Below, piece by piece: positions 9,313 to 19,800 of a DNA stretch of 64,000 bases (position 1 is the first letter of the stretch; each line of letters starts with the position of its first letter). The stretch is from an uncultured Bacillota bacterium (GTDB lineage Bacteria > Bacillota_I > Bacilli_A > RFN20 > CAG-826). The stretch spans positions 476,919 to 540,918 of the forward strand of contig OX437086.1 in NCBI GenBank assembly GCA_949299565.1, in the 5' to 3' direction. The notes below the pieces were generated by a model that saw nothing but the letters and a program-made list of their open reading frames with translations, had not been told where the DNA came from and did not search any database. Position numbers and translations under genes: made by a program.

Positions 9313-10227
9313 TTATATTAGCCAAAATATCAACGCCAATAAACAGATATGCACCGGATAATAGAAATATGTGAAGTAACGGAAGGCTTTTGAATCGCGT
9401 CCTCTTTTTCCCGAATAAAAATATAGGAAGATAGCGTCTATCAAACAATAAGACTGAGTTCCCATCAAGAAGACATCATATTGCGGGAAGAAATAGTGGA
9501 AGGCCCAAAAAACAACGTTGATGATAACAAAAAGCGTCAAGCCTGTTGTATTGATGAGACGTTGGAATTCAAAACTTTCTTTGTATGTCTCGAAATCTTT
9601 TGCTGCTTCTAAGGAAGAATGACTGATGATTTTTTTTGAAATAACAGGCGCGTAATAAAAACCTAAAAACATTAAAAAGCCATAGATCGAATAACCAGAA
9701 CGCAAGAAATGCGGAAAATAGATAGTCCAACTAGTGGTGCCGATTGACCAAGGATCCAAGCCGCTTAAAAGTTCAGTCATCGAAGCAGCAAAGCTTAGCC
9801 CAATATAGGCTAGGGGCAAGACGGCCAATAGTTTCCAATAACCCTTCTTTTCTAAAAAATAGATGAAGAGCGCATAAAGCAAAAGATCAGTAAAAGCCTG
9901 CGGATTTGCTAGATCCGGCGCGACGTTGTTTAAAATCGCAAGGACAATTGTAATTGGCGCCCAGATGCAAGCTAAGCGGAGAAGATAATTGGAACGGCTG
10001 TGCGTTTTGTGGAGACCTTCGGCAAGAAAAAGAAGAAAAAGAGGAAGCGCTAAACGGCCGACGCAGCGAAAAGCATAAGCGGTGTAATAAAGAGGCGAGT
10101 TATCAGGACACATTCCGCTTGAGAGGAGGAACATTCCGATGTGGTCTAATGTCATAAAGACAATGGCCAAGATTTTTAGAGGAAATTGATTGATTGTAAG
10201 TTTCTTCATGTTTTTATAACGCGACAT
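9313..10227 (-). CDS. TraX-family integral membrane protein
   Basis: A 304-residue polytopic protein with the TraX signature near its N-terminus (LKILAIVFMTLDHIG) and about eight hydrophobic helices. TraX acetylates F-pilin, but chromosomal homologues in Firmicutes are of unknown function and probably membrane acyltransferases. It overlaps the end of the upstream CPBP gene by 14 nt if the ATG at 10227 is used; the ATG at 10209 (MKKLTINQF) is also possible. Neither start has a clear Shine-Dalgarno, so translation is likely coupled. Confidence 0.75.
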   Translation of the reverse strand: MSRYKNMKKLTINQFPLKILAIVFMTLDHIGMFLLSSGMCPDNSPLYYTAYAFRCVGRLALPLFLLFLAEGLHKTHSRSNYLLRLACIWAPITIVLAILNNVAPDLANPQAFTDLLLYALFIYFLEKKGYWKLLAVLPLAYIGLSFAASMTELLSGLDPWSIGTTSWTIYFPHFLRSGYSIYGFLMFLGFYYAPVISKKIISHSSLEAAKDFETYKESFEFQRLINTTGLTLFVIINVVFWAFHYFFPQYDVFLMGTQSYCLIDAIFLYFYSGKRGRDSKAFRYFTYFYYPVHICLLALIFWLI

Positions 10228-11065
10228 TGATAATCAGCGCGGAAAGATTATAGATGACATGCCCTAAATAAGCAGCCCCGAAACCAAAGCGGTGATAAAG
10301 GAAGGAAAAAGCAAAACCTCCTAGTAAATAAACGGGGAAGGCAGCCCACTCGCTTATTGAAGTGAAATCATGGAGATGAAGAAGAGCAAAAATTAAAGTG
10401 CTCGCTATATATGCAACAACGACATTGATGCGACGCGTGAGGTTAAAAAGAGCCAAGCGGTATGTTACTTCCTCAATGAAAGGGATTATGAAACCGCTCA
10501 TTAAGAAACCGAGAACAAGAGAAGATTCTAAAATTTTATCAGCGGCTTCTTGATTATCGGAACTAGTGTAGCCTCCTAAACTTAAAAGGTAGGAAAAGAG
10601 TAAAGAAATTCCTAAAAGCAATAACCCTCCTAGAATGCCCCAATAAGTTTTTTTGTTTTTAAATGTATGAACGAGACGCAAAAAATCGTTATTGATGGCA
10701 AAAAGGAGCAGAAGAAGCGTGACAAAATAAGAACCGTAATTCAAAAAAGCTAGGAATTCTCCCGATTGAGCGAAAGCTTCGAGTCCAACATTCAAAGAAG
10801 CTCCGCTTAAACCGCCGGAACTCAGCGCGATACGACCGATAAAAAGTAAGATGCTTTGAAAGATAAGGGCGAGAATTTGAAAACCCAAAAAGCCGATTAA
10901 AAAGATGATTATTTCTTTATTCGGGCCGAGAGGAATCAAATGTTCAAAAGCTTTTAAACTTCGTTCGTTTGGGTTTTTTTGATGGCATTTCGGGCAAGAG
11001 TCTCTCGCTACGTCATAAAGCGCGCCACAATTCTCGCATTGGTGTTTATGGAAAAACATGCTCAC
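10214..11065 (-). CDS. Zinc-ribbon CPBP-family intramembrane metalloprotease
   Basis: A 283-residue protein. An N-terminal zinc ribbon (C10, C13, C24, C27) is followed by about eight transmembrane helices. The CPBP (CAAX protease / bacteriocin-processing) motifs are seen: the Glu pair E198-E199 followed by R203, then HLHDF and GHVIYN with the expected metal-binding His residues. In this family the Glu and His residues form the protease site in the membrane. Roles range from bacteriocin self-immunity to processing of membrane proteins; no bacteriocin gene is visible nearby, so the role here is open. Confidence 0.85.
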   Translation of the reverse strand: MSMFFHKHQCENCGALYDVARDSCPKCHQKNPNERSLKAFEHLIPLGPNKEIIIFLIGFLGFQILALIFQSILLFIGRIALSSGGLSGASLNVGLEAFAQSGEFLAFLNYGSYFVTLLLLLFAINNDFLRLVHTFKNKKTYWGILGGLLLLGISLLFSYLLSLGGYTSSDNQEAADKILESSLVLGFLMSGFIIPFIEEVTYRLALFNLTRRINVVVAYIASTLIFALLHLHDFTSISEWAAFPVYLLGGFAFSFLYHRFGFGAAYLGHVIYNLSALIINVAL

Positions 11066-11135
11066 ATTATATGGAGATTGTTAGACAAAATGATATGTGT
11101 TTTCTTAAAATTAACGAAGAAAATAGAAGATAACG

Positions 11136-11729
11136 ATGAAGATAATAAAAAGCGAAAAAGAAGTGGCAATTAAAATTATGGGCTCATCTTTCAATAGTTA
11201 TCTTTTTCGGATAGAGAGTGAAGAAGACATCGATGCGCATTTAACTGAAATTAAAGAGAAACATTCAAAAGCGACCCACATAGTTTATGGATATCGCTTT
11301 CAAAATTTAGAGCGCTTCAATGATGATCAAGAGCCTATTCATAGTGCCGGTTATCTCTTGTTGGAATTACTGAAAGAAAAAGATGTTCAGCAAGCAATGA
11401 TTATCACGGTTCGTTATTTCGGCGGAACGAAATTAGGCTTGCCCCGTTTAAGAAGAGCGTATAAAGAAGGCGGTCTCTTGCTTCTAGAGGATAATTTAGT
11501 TGAGGCTGCTGTCGGTTTTAAAGCCGAAGTCGAAGTGCCTTATGAGCTCTTGCGCAATGTGAATTATCAGCTCACGAAAATAGGCTTATTAGTTGAGACT
11601 AACAACTTTCCCGAAAAAGCCATTCTTTTGTTGCGAGGAAGTGTTAACATGATACAGCCGAGTCGCGATTACTTATCGAGACAAGGACTTAGTTTTAACC
11701 CGGTACCGGCATTATTTATAAAGGAGTAG
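11136..11729 (+). CDS. YigZ/IMPACT (UPF0029) family protein
   Basis: A 197-residue member of the IMPACT/YigZ family. Its signature region reads DDQEPIHSAG followed by TVRYFGGTKLG, matching the family's usual DDGEPxGTAG and RYFGGxxLG with some drift in the first motif. The fold resembles ribosomal-protein S5 domain 2 plus an EF-G V-like domain, and eukaryotic IMPACT acts in translation control; the bacterial role is not settled. It lies 4 nt before the M24 peptidase gene and is probably cotranscribed with it. Confidence 0.88.
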   Translation: MKIIKSEKEVAIKIMGSSFNSYLFRIESEEDIDAHLTEIKEKHSKATHIVYGYRFQNLERFNDDQEPIHSAGYLLLELLKEKDVQQAMIITVRYFGGTKLGLPRLRRAYKEGGLLLLEDNLVEAAVGFKAEVEVPYELLRNVNYQLTKIGLLVETNNFPEKAILLLRGSVNMIQPSRDYLSRQGLSFNPVPALFIKE

Positions 11730-11733
11730 TTGT

Positions 11734-13029
11734 ATGATTCCAGCAAAAGAATATATCGCAAGACGTGAGCGCTTTTTTTCGATGATGGAGCGCGATAGCG
11801 CAGCTCTCATCTATAGTGGGGTTCCGAAAGTCAGAAGCGCGGATGACACATATCCTTTTGAAGTTAACCGTAATTTCTATTATCTGACGGGCATTGATCA
11901 AGAAGATTCAATCCTTTTCATGGTCAACGCGGATGGAGAAAGGCACGAATTCCTTTTTGTCTTACCATATGATGCGAATAAAGAAAGATGGTATGGACGG
12001 CGCTTGACTCTTGATGAAGCGCGTGAAATTTCAGGTATCAACAACGTCTTGGTGAATAACGCTTTGAATCCTAGAATTGAAGGGGCTTTTGCGGAGAATT
12101 ATGCGCAATATGGTGAATTAAATACTCTATATTTAGATTTAGATGACGAGATTAAAGTAGCCGCGAATACTTCAACGCACGAAATCGAAAAGATATTCGA
12201 GGAAAAATATCCGCATATCAAAACGCGCGATGCCTATCCATTAATCACGACCCTTCGTCTTCGGAAGTCGCCATGTGAAATTGAAGAATTTAGAAAAGCG
12301 ATCGCCACGACTAAATTAGGGATAATGGCGGTCATTTCTGAGATGCGTCCCGGGGTGAAGGAATACGAATTAGCTGATCTTTTTTTGAAAGTCATCAACG
12401 ACGATAGTGGTTATCAAGGACTGAGTTTCAATACGATTATGGCGAGTGGAAAAAACGCGGTCATCCTTCATTATCCAAAGCCTCTTTCGACGTTAGAAGA
12501 TGGCGATTTGTTGATGATGGATCTCGGGGCAAGGTGTGGTTATTATAACGCCGACGTCAGCCGAACTTTCCCGATTTCTGGTAAATTTAATCCTACTCAA
12601 AAAGCTCTCTACAACATTGTTTTAGGCGCCAATAAGTTAGTGGCTTCCATGGCTCGTCCTGGCGTGACGGTCAATGAGTTGCAGAGAGCTGTTAAAACTT
12701 ATATGGCTGAGGAATGCTTAGCTCAAGGCTTCTTAAAAGATAAAGGAGAAATCGATAGCGTTTATTATCATAGCGTCTCGCACTTGATTGGTCTTGACAC
12801 CCATGATCCTTATCTTTCGCCAGTTGATCGCAAATACAAAGACATGCCATTAGAACCCGGAATGGTAATCTCTGATGAGCCAGGGCTTTATTTCGCTAAC
12901 TTAGGAATCGGAATTAGAATTGAGGATGATTTATTAATCACCGACGAAGGGGCGGAAGTTTTGACAAAAGACATCATTAAGGAGGCAGACGAGATTGAGC
13001 GTTTCTTCGCTTCCTCTAACAATATCTAG
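11734..13029 (+). CDS. pepP: M24-family Xaa-Pro aminopeptidase
   Basis: A 431-residue creatinase-fold peptidase that removes N-terminal residues before proline. The N-terminal domain (about 1-180) is of the aminopeptidase P type. The C-terminal domain holds the five metal ligands: Asp in LMMDLGARCG, Asp in NADVSRTFP, His in HSVSHLIGLDTHD, Glu in SDEPGLYF and Glu in GIRIEDD, which bind two Mn2+. The length fits the PepP rather than the shorter PepQ type. A Shine-Dalgarno (AAGGAG) precedes the ATG. Confidence 0.93.
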   Translation: MIPAKEYIARRERFFSMMERDSAALIYSGVPKVRSADDTYPFEVNRNFYYLTGIDQEDSILFMVNADGERHEFLFVLPYDANKERWYGRRLTLDEAREISGINNVLVNNALNPRIEGAFAENYAQYGELNTLYLDLDDEIKVAANTSTHEIEKIFEEKYPHIKTRDAYPLITTLRLRKSPCEIEEFRKAIATTKLGIMAVISEMRPGVKEYELADLFLKVINDDSGYQGLSFNTIMASGKNAVILHYPKPLSTLEDGDLLMMDLGARCGYYNADVSRTFPISGKFNPTQKALYNIVLGANKLVASMARPGVTVNELQRAVKTYMAEECLAQGFLKDKGEIDSVYYHSVSHLIGLDTHDPYLSPVDRKYKDMPLEPGMVISDEPGLYFANLGIGIRIEDDLLITDEGAEVLTKDIIKEADEIERFFASSNNI

Positions 13030-13040
13030 CTCTTTCTCTG

Positions 13041-13046
13041 TATAAT
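13041..13046 (+). promoter_or_regulatory. -10 box of glpK, probably leaderless
   Basis: TATAAT ends 7 nt before the ATG at 13054. That spacing would place the transcription start at the start codon itself. The GAGG directly abutting the ATG is too close to act as a Shine-Dalgarno. No good -35 was found. Confidence 0.5.
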
Positions 13047-13053
13047 CTAGAGG

Positions 13054-14535
13054 ATGAAAAATTATATTCTTGCTCTAGATCAGGGCACAACTTCAACGAG
13101 AGCGCTTTTGCTTGATGAAGAATGCACAGTTCATTCGCTCGCACAGCGAGAACTAGAATGCTTTTATCCACACCCTGGTTGGGTAGAACAAGACGCTAAT
13201 TCGCTTTTTGTTTCAACAATTGACGTCATTAATGAACTCTTGATTAAGGGTAACGTCAGTTGGGAACAGATTGCCGCCATTGGTTTATCGAATCAACGCG
13301 AAACGACAATCGCTTGGGACAAAAGGACGGGACAAACGTTAGCGCCAGCCATCGTTTGGCAGTCAATGCAAACAAAAGAGATTTGTGATTCTTACGCTCC
13401 CTATTCTCCTTTATTGAGCGAGAAAACGGGGTTACGGCTCAATCCATATTTCAGTGCTTCAAAGATTCGCTTTCTTTTAGATCACATTCCTAACGCAAAG
13501 GAATTGATTGATAAGGGCGCGTTAGCGGTCGGGACTGTTGATTCGTGGCTTATTTATAAACTTACAAAAGGAAAAGTTTTTGCAACCGATCACACAAACG
13601 CCTCGCGCACGATGCTTTATAACTTGAAGGAAGGCACCTGGGATCAAGAACTTTGCGATCTTTTTAAGATTCCGATGAGCATTTTGCCAACCATCAAGAA
13701 CAATAACGATTTCTATGGCGAGGCAGCTTTCTTTGATGTGCGAACGCCGATACATGGCGTAATCGGCGATCAACAATCGGCCTTATTTGGGCAAGGATGT
13801 TTTAATCCCGGCGAGAGTAAGAATACTTACGGCACCGGTTGCTTTATGTTGATGAATACAGGCGAAAAGATTGCTCGTTCGAAGGGCGGCCTTTTAAGCA
13901 CGGTTGCAAGTTCTTTAGATGGCAAACGACAATTCGCGCTTGAAGGTTCAGTCTTTGTCGGAGGCGCGGTCGTTCAATGGTTACGCGATCAAATGCGCTG
14001 GTTTAAGGAGAGCAAGGACAGCGAAGAATATGCGTTGAGGCGCGAGGACGGAAGCGGAATTTATTTTGTCCCGGCTTTTGTCGGGCTCGGAACTCCTTAT
14101 TGGGACGATGAAGCGCGAGGAGCGATTTTCGGTTTAACGCGTGGAAGCGATCGTCATCAGATTGTAAGAGCCGCCCTTGAAGCTATTGCATACCAAAGCA
14201 AAGACGTCATCGATCTAATGATTGAAGAAACCGGACTTAAAATCCCCTCTTTAAAAGTTGACGGCGGGGCTTCTAGCAATTCTCTTCTCATGCAATTTCA
14301 AAGCGATATTCTCGGCGTCGATGTTGTCTTGCCGCATAACCGCGAAACAACGGCGATGGGCGCCGGATTCTTAGCCGGTTTAGGCGTTGGCTTTTACCCT
14401 AGTTTAAGTTATCTTGCTGATTCATTGAAAGTTGAAAGAATTTTCCATCCTTCAATGGAAGAAAACGAACGGAATAAACGTTATAAAGGTTGGAAGAAAG
14501 CAGTGGAAGCAACCAGAGTCTTTAAAGTCGATTAA
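13054..14535 (+). CDS. glpK: Glycerol kinase
   Basis: A 493-residue FGGY-family kinase of normal length that phosphorylates glycerol to glycerol 3-phosphate for glycolysis or lipid synthesis. Signatures seen: N-terminal DQGTTSTRALL phosphate loop, SNQRETT near residue 80, and the C-terminal FGGY signature 2 region around DGGASSNSLLMQFQSDILG. No glycerol facilitator or glycerol-phosphate oxidase/dehydrogenase gene is adjacent. It ends 2 nt before the AddB gene. Confidence 0.95.
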   Translation: MKNYILALDQGTTSTRALLLDEECTVHSLAQRELECFYPHPGWVEQDANSLFVSTIDVINELLIKGNVSWEQIAAIGLSNQRETTIAWDKRTGQTLAPAIVWQSMQTKEICDSYAPYSPLLSEKTGLRLNPYFSASKIRFLLDHIPNAKELIDKGALAVGTVDSWLIYKLTKGKVFATDHTNASRTMLYNLKEGTWDQELCDLFKIPMSILPTIKNNNDFYGEAAFFDVRTPIHGVIGDQQSALFGQGCFNPGESKNTYGTGCFMLMNTGEKIARSKGGLLSTVASSLDGKRQFALEGSVFVGGAVVQWLRDQMRWFKESKDSEEYALRREDGSGIYFVPAFVGLGTPYWDDEARGAIFGLTRGSDRHQIVRAALEAIAYQSKDVIDLMIEETGLKIPSLKVDGGASSNSLLMQFQSDILGVDVVLPHNRETTAMGAGFLAGLGVGFYPSLSYLADSLKVERIFHPSMEENERNKRYKGWKKAVEATRVFKVD

Positions 14536-14537
14536 TC

Positions 14538-16838
14538 ATGTCATCTTATCGTTTCCTTCATAATTCACTGCTCATTGCTCCAAATGCATTACGGAGAAGT
14601 TTTCTGGCCATCAAAAAGGAAAACCCTCATCTAAATTTTTCAATGATGAGTTTAAACAAACTTATCGATTCTTTTTTCTATCTTTCCGATGAACGCGTCA
14701 TCGCTTATTTTTTGGCGAAAGGCGTTTCTTATGATTTGGCAAAAGAATATCAAAAAGTTGTTCGTTCACCATTTTTAGACAGATCAATGACGCGTCTATC
14801 CTTTCTAAAAGAGGATCAAGAATTGCTTTTAAAACAAGGAATTTTAGGGAAGGACGAAGTCAATGCGTTATATTTTAAACGTCCGATTTTAATTGCGGGG
14901 TATCAGAACGGGACGTGCCTGTCTCGCTTTCTTGGTGAGATTCATTCAGCGATGGCGATTGGGTATTGCCTCCATAAAAACATTTTCAAAAAACATCCGG
15001 TTTTTTCCTTCACGGACGCTTACGATGAATTGCATTACGTTTATAACCGCATTGCTAAACTTTTAGATAGTGGCGTTAAAGCCGATGATATTTATCTATA
15101 TGGCGTCAACGATCAATACCGAAATATTATGCGGTTTTTGCAAGGAAAATATGGATTTTACGTTGATTTAAATGAAAGTGAGCCTTTACGATATACAAGA
15201 GTTTATCAGGAATTTCGTCGTCTTTATAAAGAGGGTGAAACTGAAATTCTTGATAAATTAAATGAGGGATATGCACAGGATCCTTCTTATATCGCTTTAA
15301 AAAATTTTTTAATCTCATGGGAACAAATAGAAGCCCCATATTATAAGGACAACCGTCTGGCTTTTTATGATGATTTAGCCTTAGATTTGATGGTTGATAA
15401 GAGCTTTAAAATTAAAAACGCTATTCAAATTCTTCAAGAACCATACATTCCGCACAACGCGCATATTTTTGTTTTAGGATTTTCTCTAGATAGTTATCCC
15501 CGCCTTTTTAAGGACAATAGTTTTCTTTCCAAAAAAGAGAAAAAGGAATTAGGTTATCAAACGGGAGAAGAAAAAAGCGAAGAGGAAAATTTAGCGCTCC
15601 GTCGTCTTTTGACTTCTAATGCCGTTGAAGCAATTTCTTTCAGCGAAATAATTTTAGGGAAAGCAAATCTTTTAAGTTCTTTAGCCAACGATTTGTCTTT
15701 AGAGATTATTAAAGATCCAGTTTTGGAATATGAATACGCATCTGATAAAGGAGCCTTTTATTTTGCAGGTCTTTATGACGACTATTATCTATATCACATC
15801 GATAATGAAAGATATCGACAATATCTTGAATACTTTAAGCCACATCCCTTTTATCGAAGCGATTATCAAAAGATTGAAGGGTATTCTTTAAATAAAAACG
15901 AATATCGTTATTCCTATACCTCTATCGAGAAATACTATAGCTGTCCTTTCTCATATTACCTCGAAAAAATTCTAAAACTCTCAGAGAGCGAGCCAAGTTT
16001 AAATATTTCAATCGGTTTAGTCGTCCATAAATATTTTGAACACCTTGCAAAAGGCGAGGAGAAATACCGTTATTTAGACGCGCTTAAAGAATTTTTAGAT
16101 GAACATCCAGAAACTAAAACGCGAGAGAAAATGATTTTAGAAAGCATCGCCTCAGAGATAGAAGAGGCCTATTCTTGGCATTATAAACATCTTCATTCCT
16201 TGCCTGATTCTAAATTCTATAGCGAGAAAGAATTTACGATTCCTTTAGAAGAAAGCGAAGACAAAATCTTTCTTACCGGGCGTTATGACCTTTTGGTGAC
16301 TTTTGATCCGAACGCCTTGTTGATCGTCGATTATAAAACGGGGAATGCGGCCTATAGTGAAGAAAAATTTGAAGACGGCACGGGACTTCAACTTCCTCTT
16401 TATGCGGCCTACGCTTTAGAAGATGAAAACTTTTCAACGCGGGAAATCTCGGGTTTATTTATTGCGAATCTTTTCCGCAAATTAGATGATCGGGCAGCCA
16501 AAAAACCTTTCAATCTCAACGGCTTATTTTCTAATGAACGCGAAATCATTACTCCTCTAGTGTCGTTAGATGAAAGTTATGTCAGCGGCTTCAAAATTAA
16601 TAAAGTCGGAGCGATTACCAGCACTAGACACAATTGTCTCACGGCGGCCGAATTTAGCGAGAAAGCTAAAGCCTCTCTTCTCAAAGTTTTAGAAGCCCAT
16701 CAACTTATTAAATCCGGCGCTTTTGAAATAAAACCATCAAGCGATGCCTGCCGCTTCTGCACTTTCATGGATATTTGCTATCGGAAAAAAGGCGAAGCTA
16801 AAAGCAAAGAAAACGATGAAGAAGAGGAAGAAAAATAA
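14538..16838 (+). CDS. addB: AddB-like helicase/nuclease subunit, shortened
   Basis: A 766-residue AddB-type subunit of the AddAB recombination complex that processes DNA double-strand ends. The C-terminal nuclease carries LLIVDYKTG followed by a Gln-containing QLPLY segment (RecB-type PD-(D/E)XK), flanked by four cysteines of an iron-sulfur staple: one in YSCPFSYY and three in CRFCTFMDIC. The family usually has about 1100-1170 residues and begins with a GxxGxGKS P-loop. Here the N-terminus lacks any P-loop, so the subunit is a minimal form that keeps the nuclease but probably does not bind ATP there. It is directly upstream of addA. Confidence 0.85.
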   Translation: MSSYRFLHNSLLIAPNALRRSFLAIKKENPHLNFSMMSLNKLIDSFFYLSDERVIAYFLAKGVSYDLAKEYQKVVRSPFLDRSMTRLSFLKEDQELLLKQGILGKDEVNALYFKRPILIAGYQNGTCLSRFLGEIHSAMAIGYCLHKNIFKKHPVFSFTDAYDELHYVYNRIAKLLDSGVKADDIYLYGVNDQYRNIMRFLQGKYGFYVDLNESEPLRYTRVYQEFRRLYKEGETEILDKLNEGYAQDPSYIALKNFLISWEQIEAPYYKDNRLAFYDDLALDLMVDKSFKIKNAIQILQEPYIPHNAHIFVLGFSLDSYPRLFKDNSFLSKKEKKELGYQTGEEKSEEENLALRRLLTSNAVEAISFSEIILGKANLLSSLANDLSLEIIKDPVLEYEYASDKGAFYFAGLYDDYYLYHIDNERYRQYLEYFKPHPFYRSDYQKIEGYSLNKNEYRYSYTSIEKYYSCPFSYYLEKILKLSESEPSLNISIGLVVHKYFEHLAKGEEKYRYLDALKEFLDEHPETKTREKMILESIASEIEEAYSWHYKHLHSLPDSKFYSEKEFTIPLEESEDKIFLTGRYDLLVTFDPNALLIVDYKTGNAAYSEEKFEDGTGLQLPLYAAYALEDENFSTREISGLFIANLFRKLDDRAAKKPFNLNGLFSNEREIITPLVSLDESYVSGFKINKVGAITSTRHNCLTAAEFSEKAKASLLKVLEAHQLIKSGAFEIKPSSDACRFCTFMDICYRKKGEAKSKENDEEEEEK

Positions 16839-16859
16839 AGGAAAGGAGGGGACAACGAG

Positions 16860-19800
16860 ATGGCTTGGACAGTAGAACAAAAGCAAGCGATTCACGCTAA
16901 AGAAGGGCGTTATTTAGTATCTGCAGGTGCCGGATCGGGAAAAACAGCCGTTCTCACCGAACGAATTAAGGAATTAGTCTTTCCGAGCGATGAAAGCACT
17001 CAAGATTGTCAACTCGAGAACCTTTTGGTTTTGACCTTCACGAAAAACGCGGCCGCGGAAATGAAAGAAAGAATCCGCAAACGTTTGTTAAAACTCGGCA
17101 AAGAAGACTTATCCTCAAAGGCTGAACAATCAGACATCACCGATTTCGATGCTTTTGCCTTGAGTCTCGTCAAGCGTTTCTATTATTTAATTGACGTGCC
17201 TTCTTCCCCGGACATTGTTGATCCTTCTTTATATTCTGCGATTCGAGAAAATATTATCGATGAAGTGTTGGAACGCCATTATGAGGAGTCTGACGATGAT
17301 TTAAAAAAGTGGTTAGAACATTACGAGAAAAAAGACGATGCGAACCTATATTTGGCAATTACAATCCTTTTAGATGCGAGCGAAAAATCAATCGACCAAA
17401 AAGCTTTCTACGAGGACTTGTTGGATAAGGCCATAAAACCGGTAAACATCAAGAATGACGTATATGCGAACTTTCATGAAAAATTAGAGAAACTTTCCCG
17501 TTTGCAATTAAAAATTGATTCAGACGAAGTGCGTGAAAAATTAACGCCTTGTTTTGATTATTTTAAAGGCGTCCATGATTATGAAAGTCTTAAAACGATT
17601 ATCAGCGAGAGGGGTTTCGAAAGCCCGAGAGCGTCCTTTTCTAAAGGAACCGATGAAAAAGATAAAAAGGTATTTGCCTATATTCGCGATGAAATTAAAA
17701 AACTTCAAGCATCTTTATTGGAATCTTTTTCAATAGACACGAATAATTCGCTTTCCTCATATAAAATCTTTCTCATCAATCTAGCGAAAGAATGTGAGGA
17801 AAAACTGCAAGAATGGAAAAAAGAAAGAGGCGTATACACTTTCTCTGACATCGCCTCTTTTGCTCGTCAAATCGTTTCGCATCCAAAGGCACACGACATC
17901 CTTCAAAAGCAATATCGTTACGTCATGATCGATGAATATCAGGACACCTCCGATTTACAAGAAAATTTGATTAAGGAATTAGGAAGCGAGAACGTCTTCA
18001 TGGTCGGGGATCTCAAGCAAAGCATTTATCGTTTTCGTAACGCGAATCCAAGTTTATTTAAGGAAAAACTTGAAACGTATCAAAATCATGAAAAAGGCAC
18101 GATTATTTCTCTCAATCATAATTTTCGTTCAAAAGAGGAAGTCCTCAATGACATCAACCGCCTTTTCTCCAGCCTCATGCATGAAACTCTCGGGGGCGTT
18201 GAATATCAATACGGCCACCAGCTTCAATATGGCAATTTGACACTCAAAGGAGAAAAAGATCCGAAAAACGGATTCAGCGTTCTCCGTTATTCATTAGACG
18301 AATATCAGGATCAAGAAGATCAAAAAACAAAAATAGAAAGCAGTGAAGTTGAAGCTCGCATTATTGCGGAGGACATCATCAAAAAAGTTCAAACAAAATA
18401 TTTAATAAGCACAAAAGACAAGAACGAGAAACATTGTTATCGAGAGGCGAAATACGGGGATTTTGCAATTCTTTTAGATCGAAGAAACGATTTTTCCACT
18501 TATCGAAGAGTTTTTGAAGAATACGGAATTCCCTTAGCAATCAGCGATCGACCGGATATTTCCGCGAGTGAGACGCTTCTTGCTTTCGTTGCCATCCTCC
18601 GTTATTTGGTTAAAGGCGATGAAGCACTTCTCCATACCTATTTGAGTTTAGCCCGTTCCTTTCTTTATCGTTATGATGATACGCGCATCTATCAAGAGGT
18701 TACGGATGGAAGCTATAAACAAGCTGATTTTATTTTGTTACTTCGCGAGAAACGAGGGACGATCCAGCTTCTTTCAATAAGCGAGGTCGTTGAATGGATT
18801 TTGGAAAACTTCCCTTGGCAAGAAGCTTTCACTCATCTAGGACACGTAAAAGACAACATGACGATCCTTTTGAATTTCTTAGAGAGCGCGAAGGCCGCGG
18901 ATCGTTATTATTGGAAACTCGAGGATTATTATGAACGTTATGCGAATAACGTCTTTTCCGATAGCAAAATCGAGGGAACGGCCACTCAGCCATCGGGCGA
19001 TTTAGTGCGCTTGATGACGATACATGCTTCTAAGGGTTTAGAATTTCCGCTTGTTTATTTAGCCTCTCTCAGCAAAAAACGAAACAAGAGCAACGAAAAC
19101 AAACGGATGTTCTATAACAAAAAAACGGGATTGGTCATCCCGTCTCCTGATTGTTATGACAGGAGACCTTTCGAGGAATACCTCAATAAAGAAGAAGAGG
19201 AAAGAGAAGCAATCTCGGAACGGATGCGTCTATTCTATGTCGCGGTTACGCGGGCATCGCAGCACCTGTTTTTCGTCTACGATAAAGGAAAAAAAGAATA
19301 TGACGCGTTAGGGGACAATCTCCTTTTGATTGAAGATTTAGAAAAAGAGAAAAATTCTTTCACAGTGCGCGAGCCGCGCGATTTTAAAGAATATTTATTG
19401 ATGGCAAACATTGAATCGCCCACTTTTGCCGAAGTTAAAGACGTCAAAATTCAAGAAAATGTCGAAAAGCCAGCCTCTTCAAAATCTTTAGAAGCATCGC
19501 CTCTATCCTTCCATCATCTCAATGTGAAGCCTGAATTTTATAAGGAGGAAGGGATCTCAAAACGTTTGGGTTCAGAAATCAATTACGGAGCCTTAAGATA
19601 CGGCAACAAACTTCATCGTTATATGGAACTCTTAGATTTTAAGAGTAAGGATCTCACCTTCATTAAGGAAAATAACATTCGTGAGAAGATTGAGGAGATT
19701 TTAAATCTTCCGCCTTTTCAAGATTTAAAAGAGGCGGAAATTTATCCGGAATATCGATATTTTGATGAAGAAAGAGGGCAGGAAGCTTCAATTGACCTTT

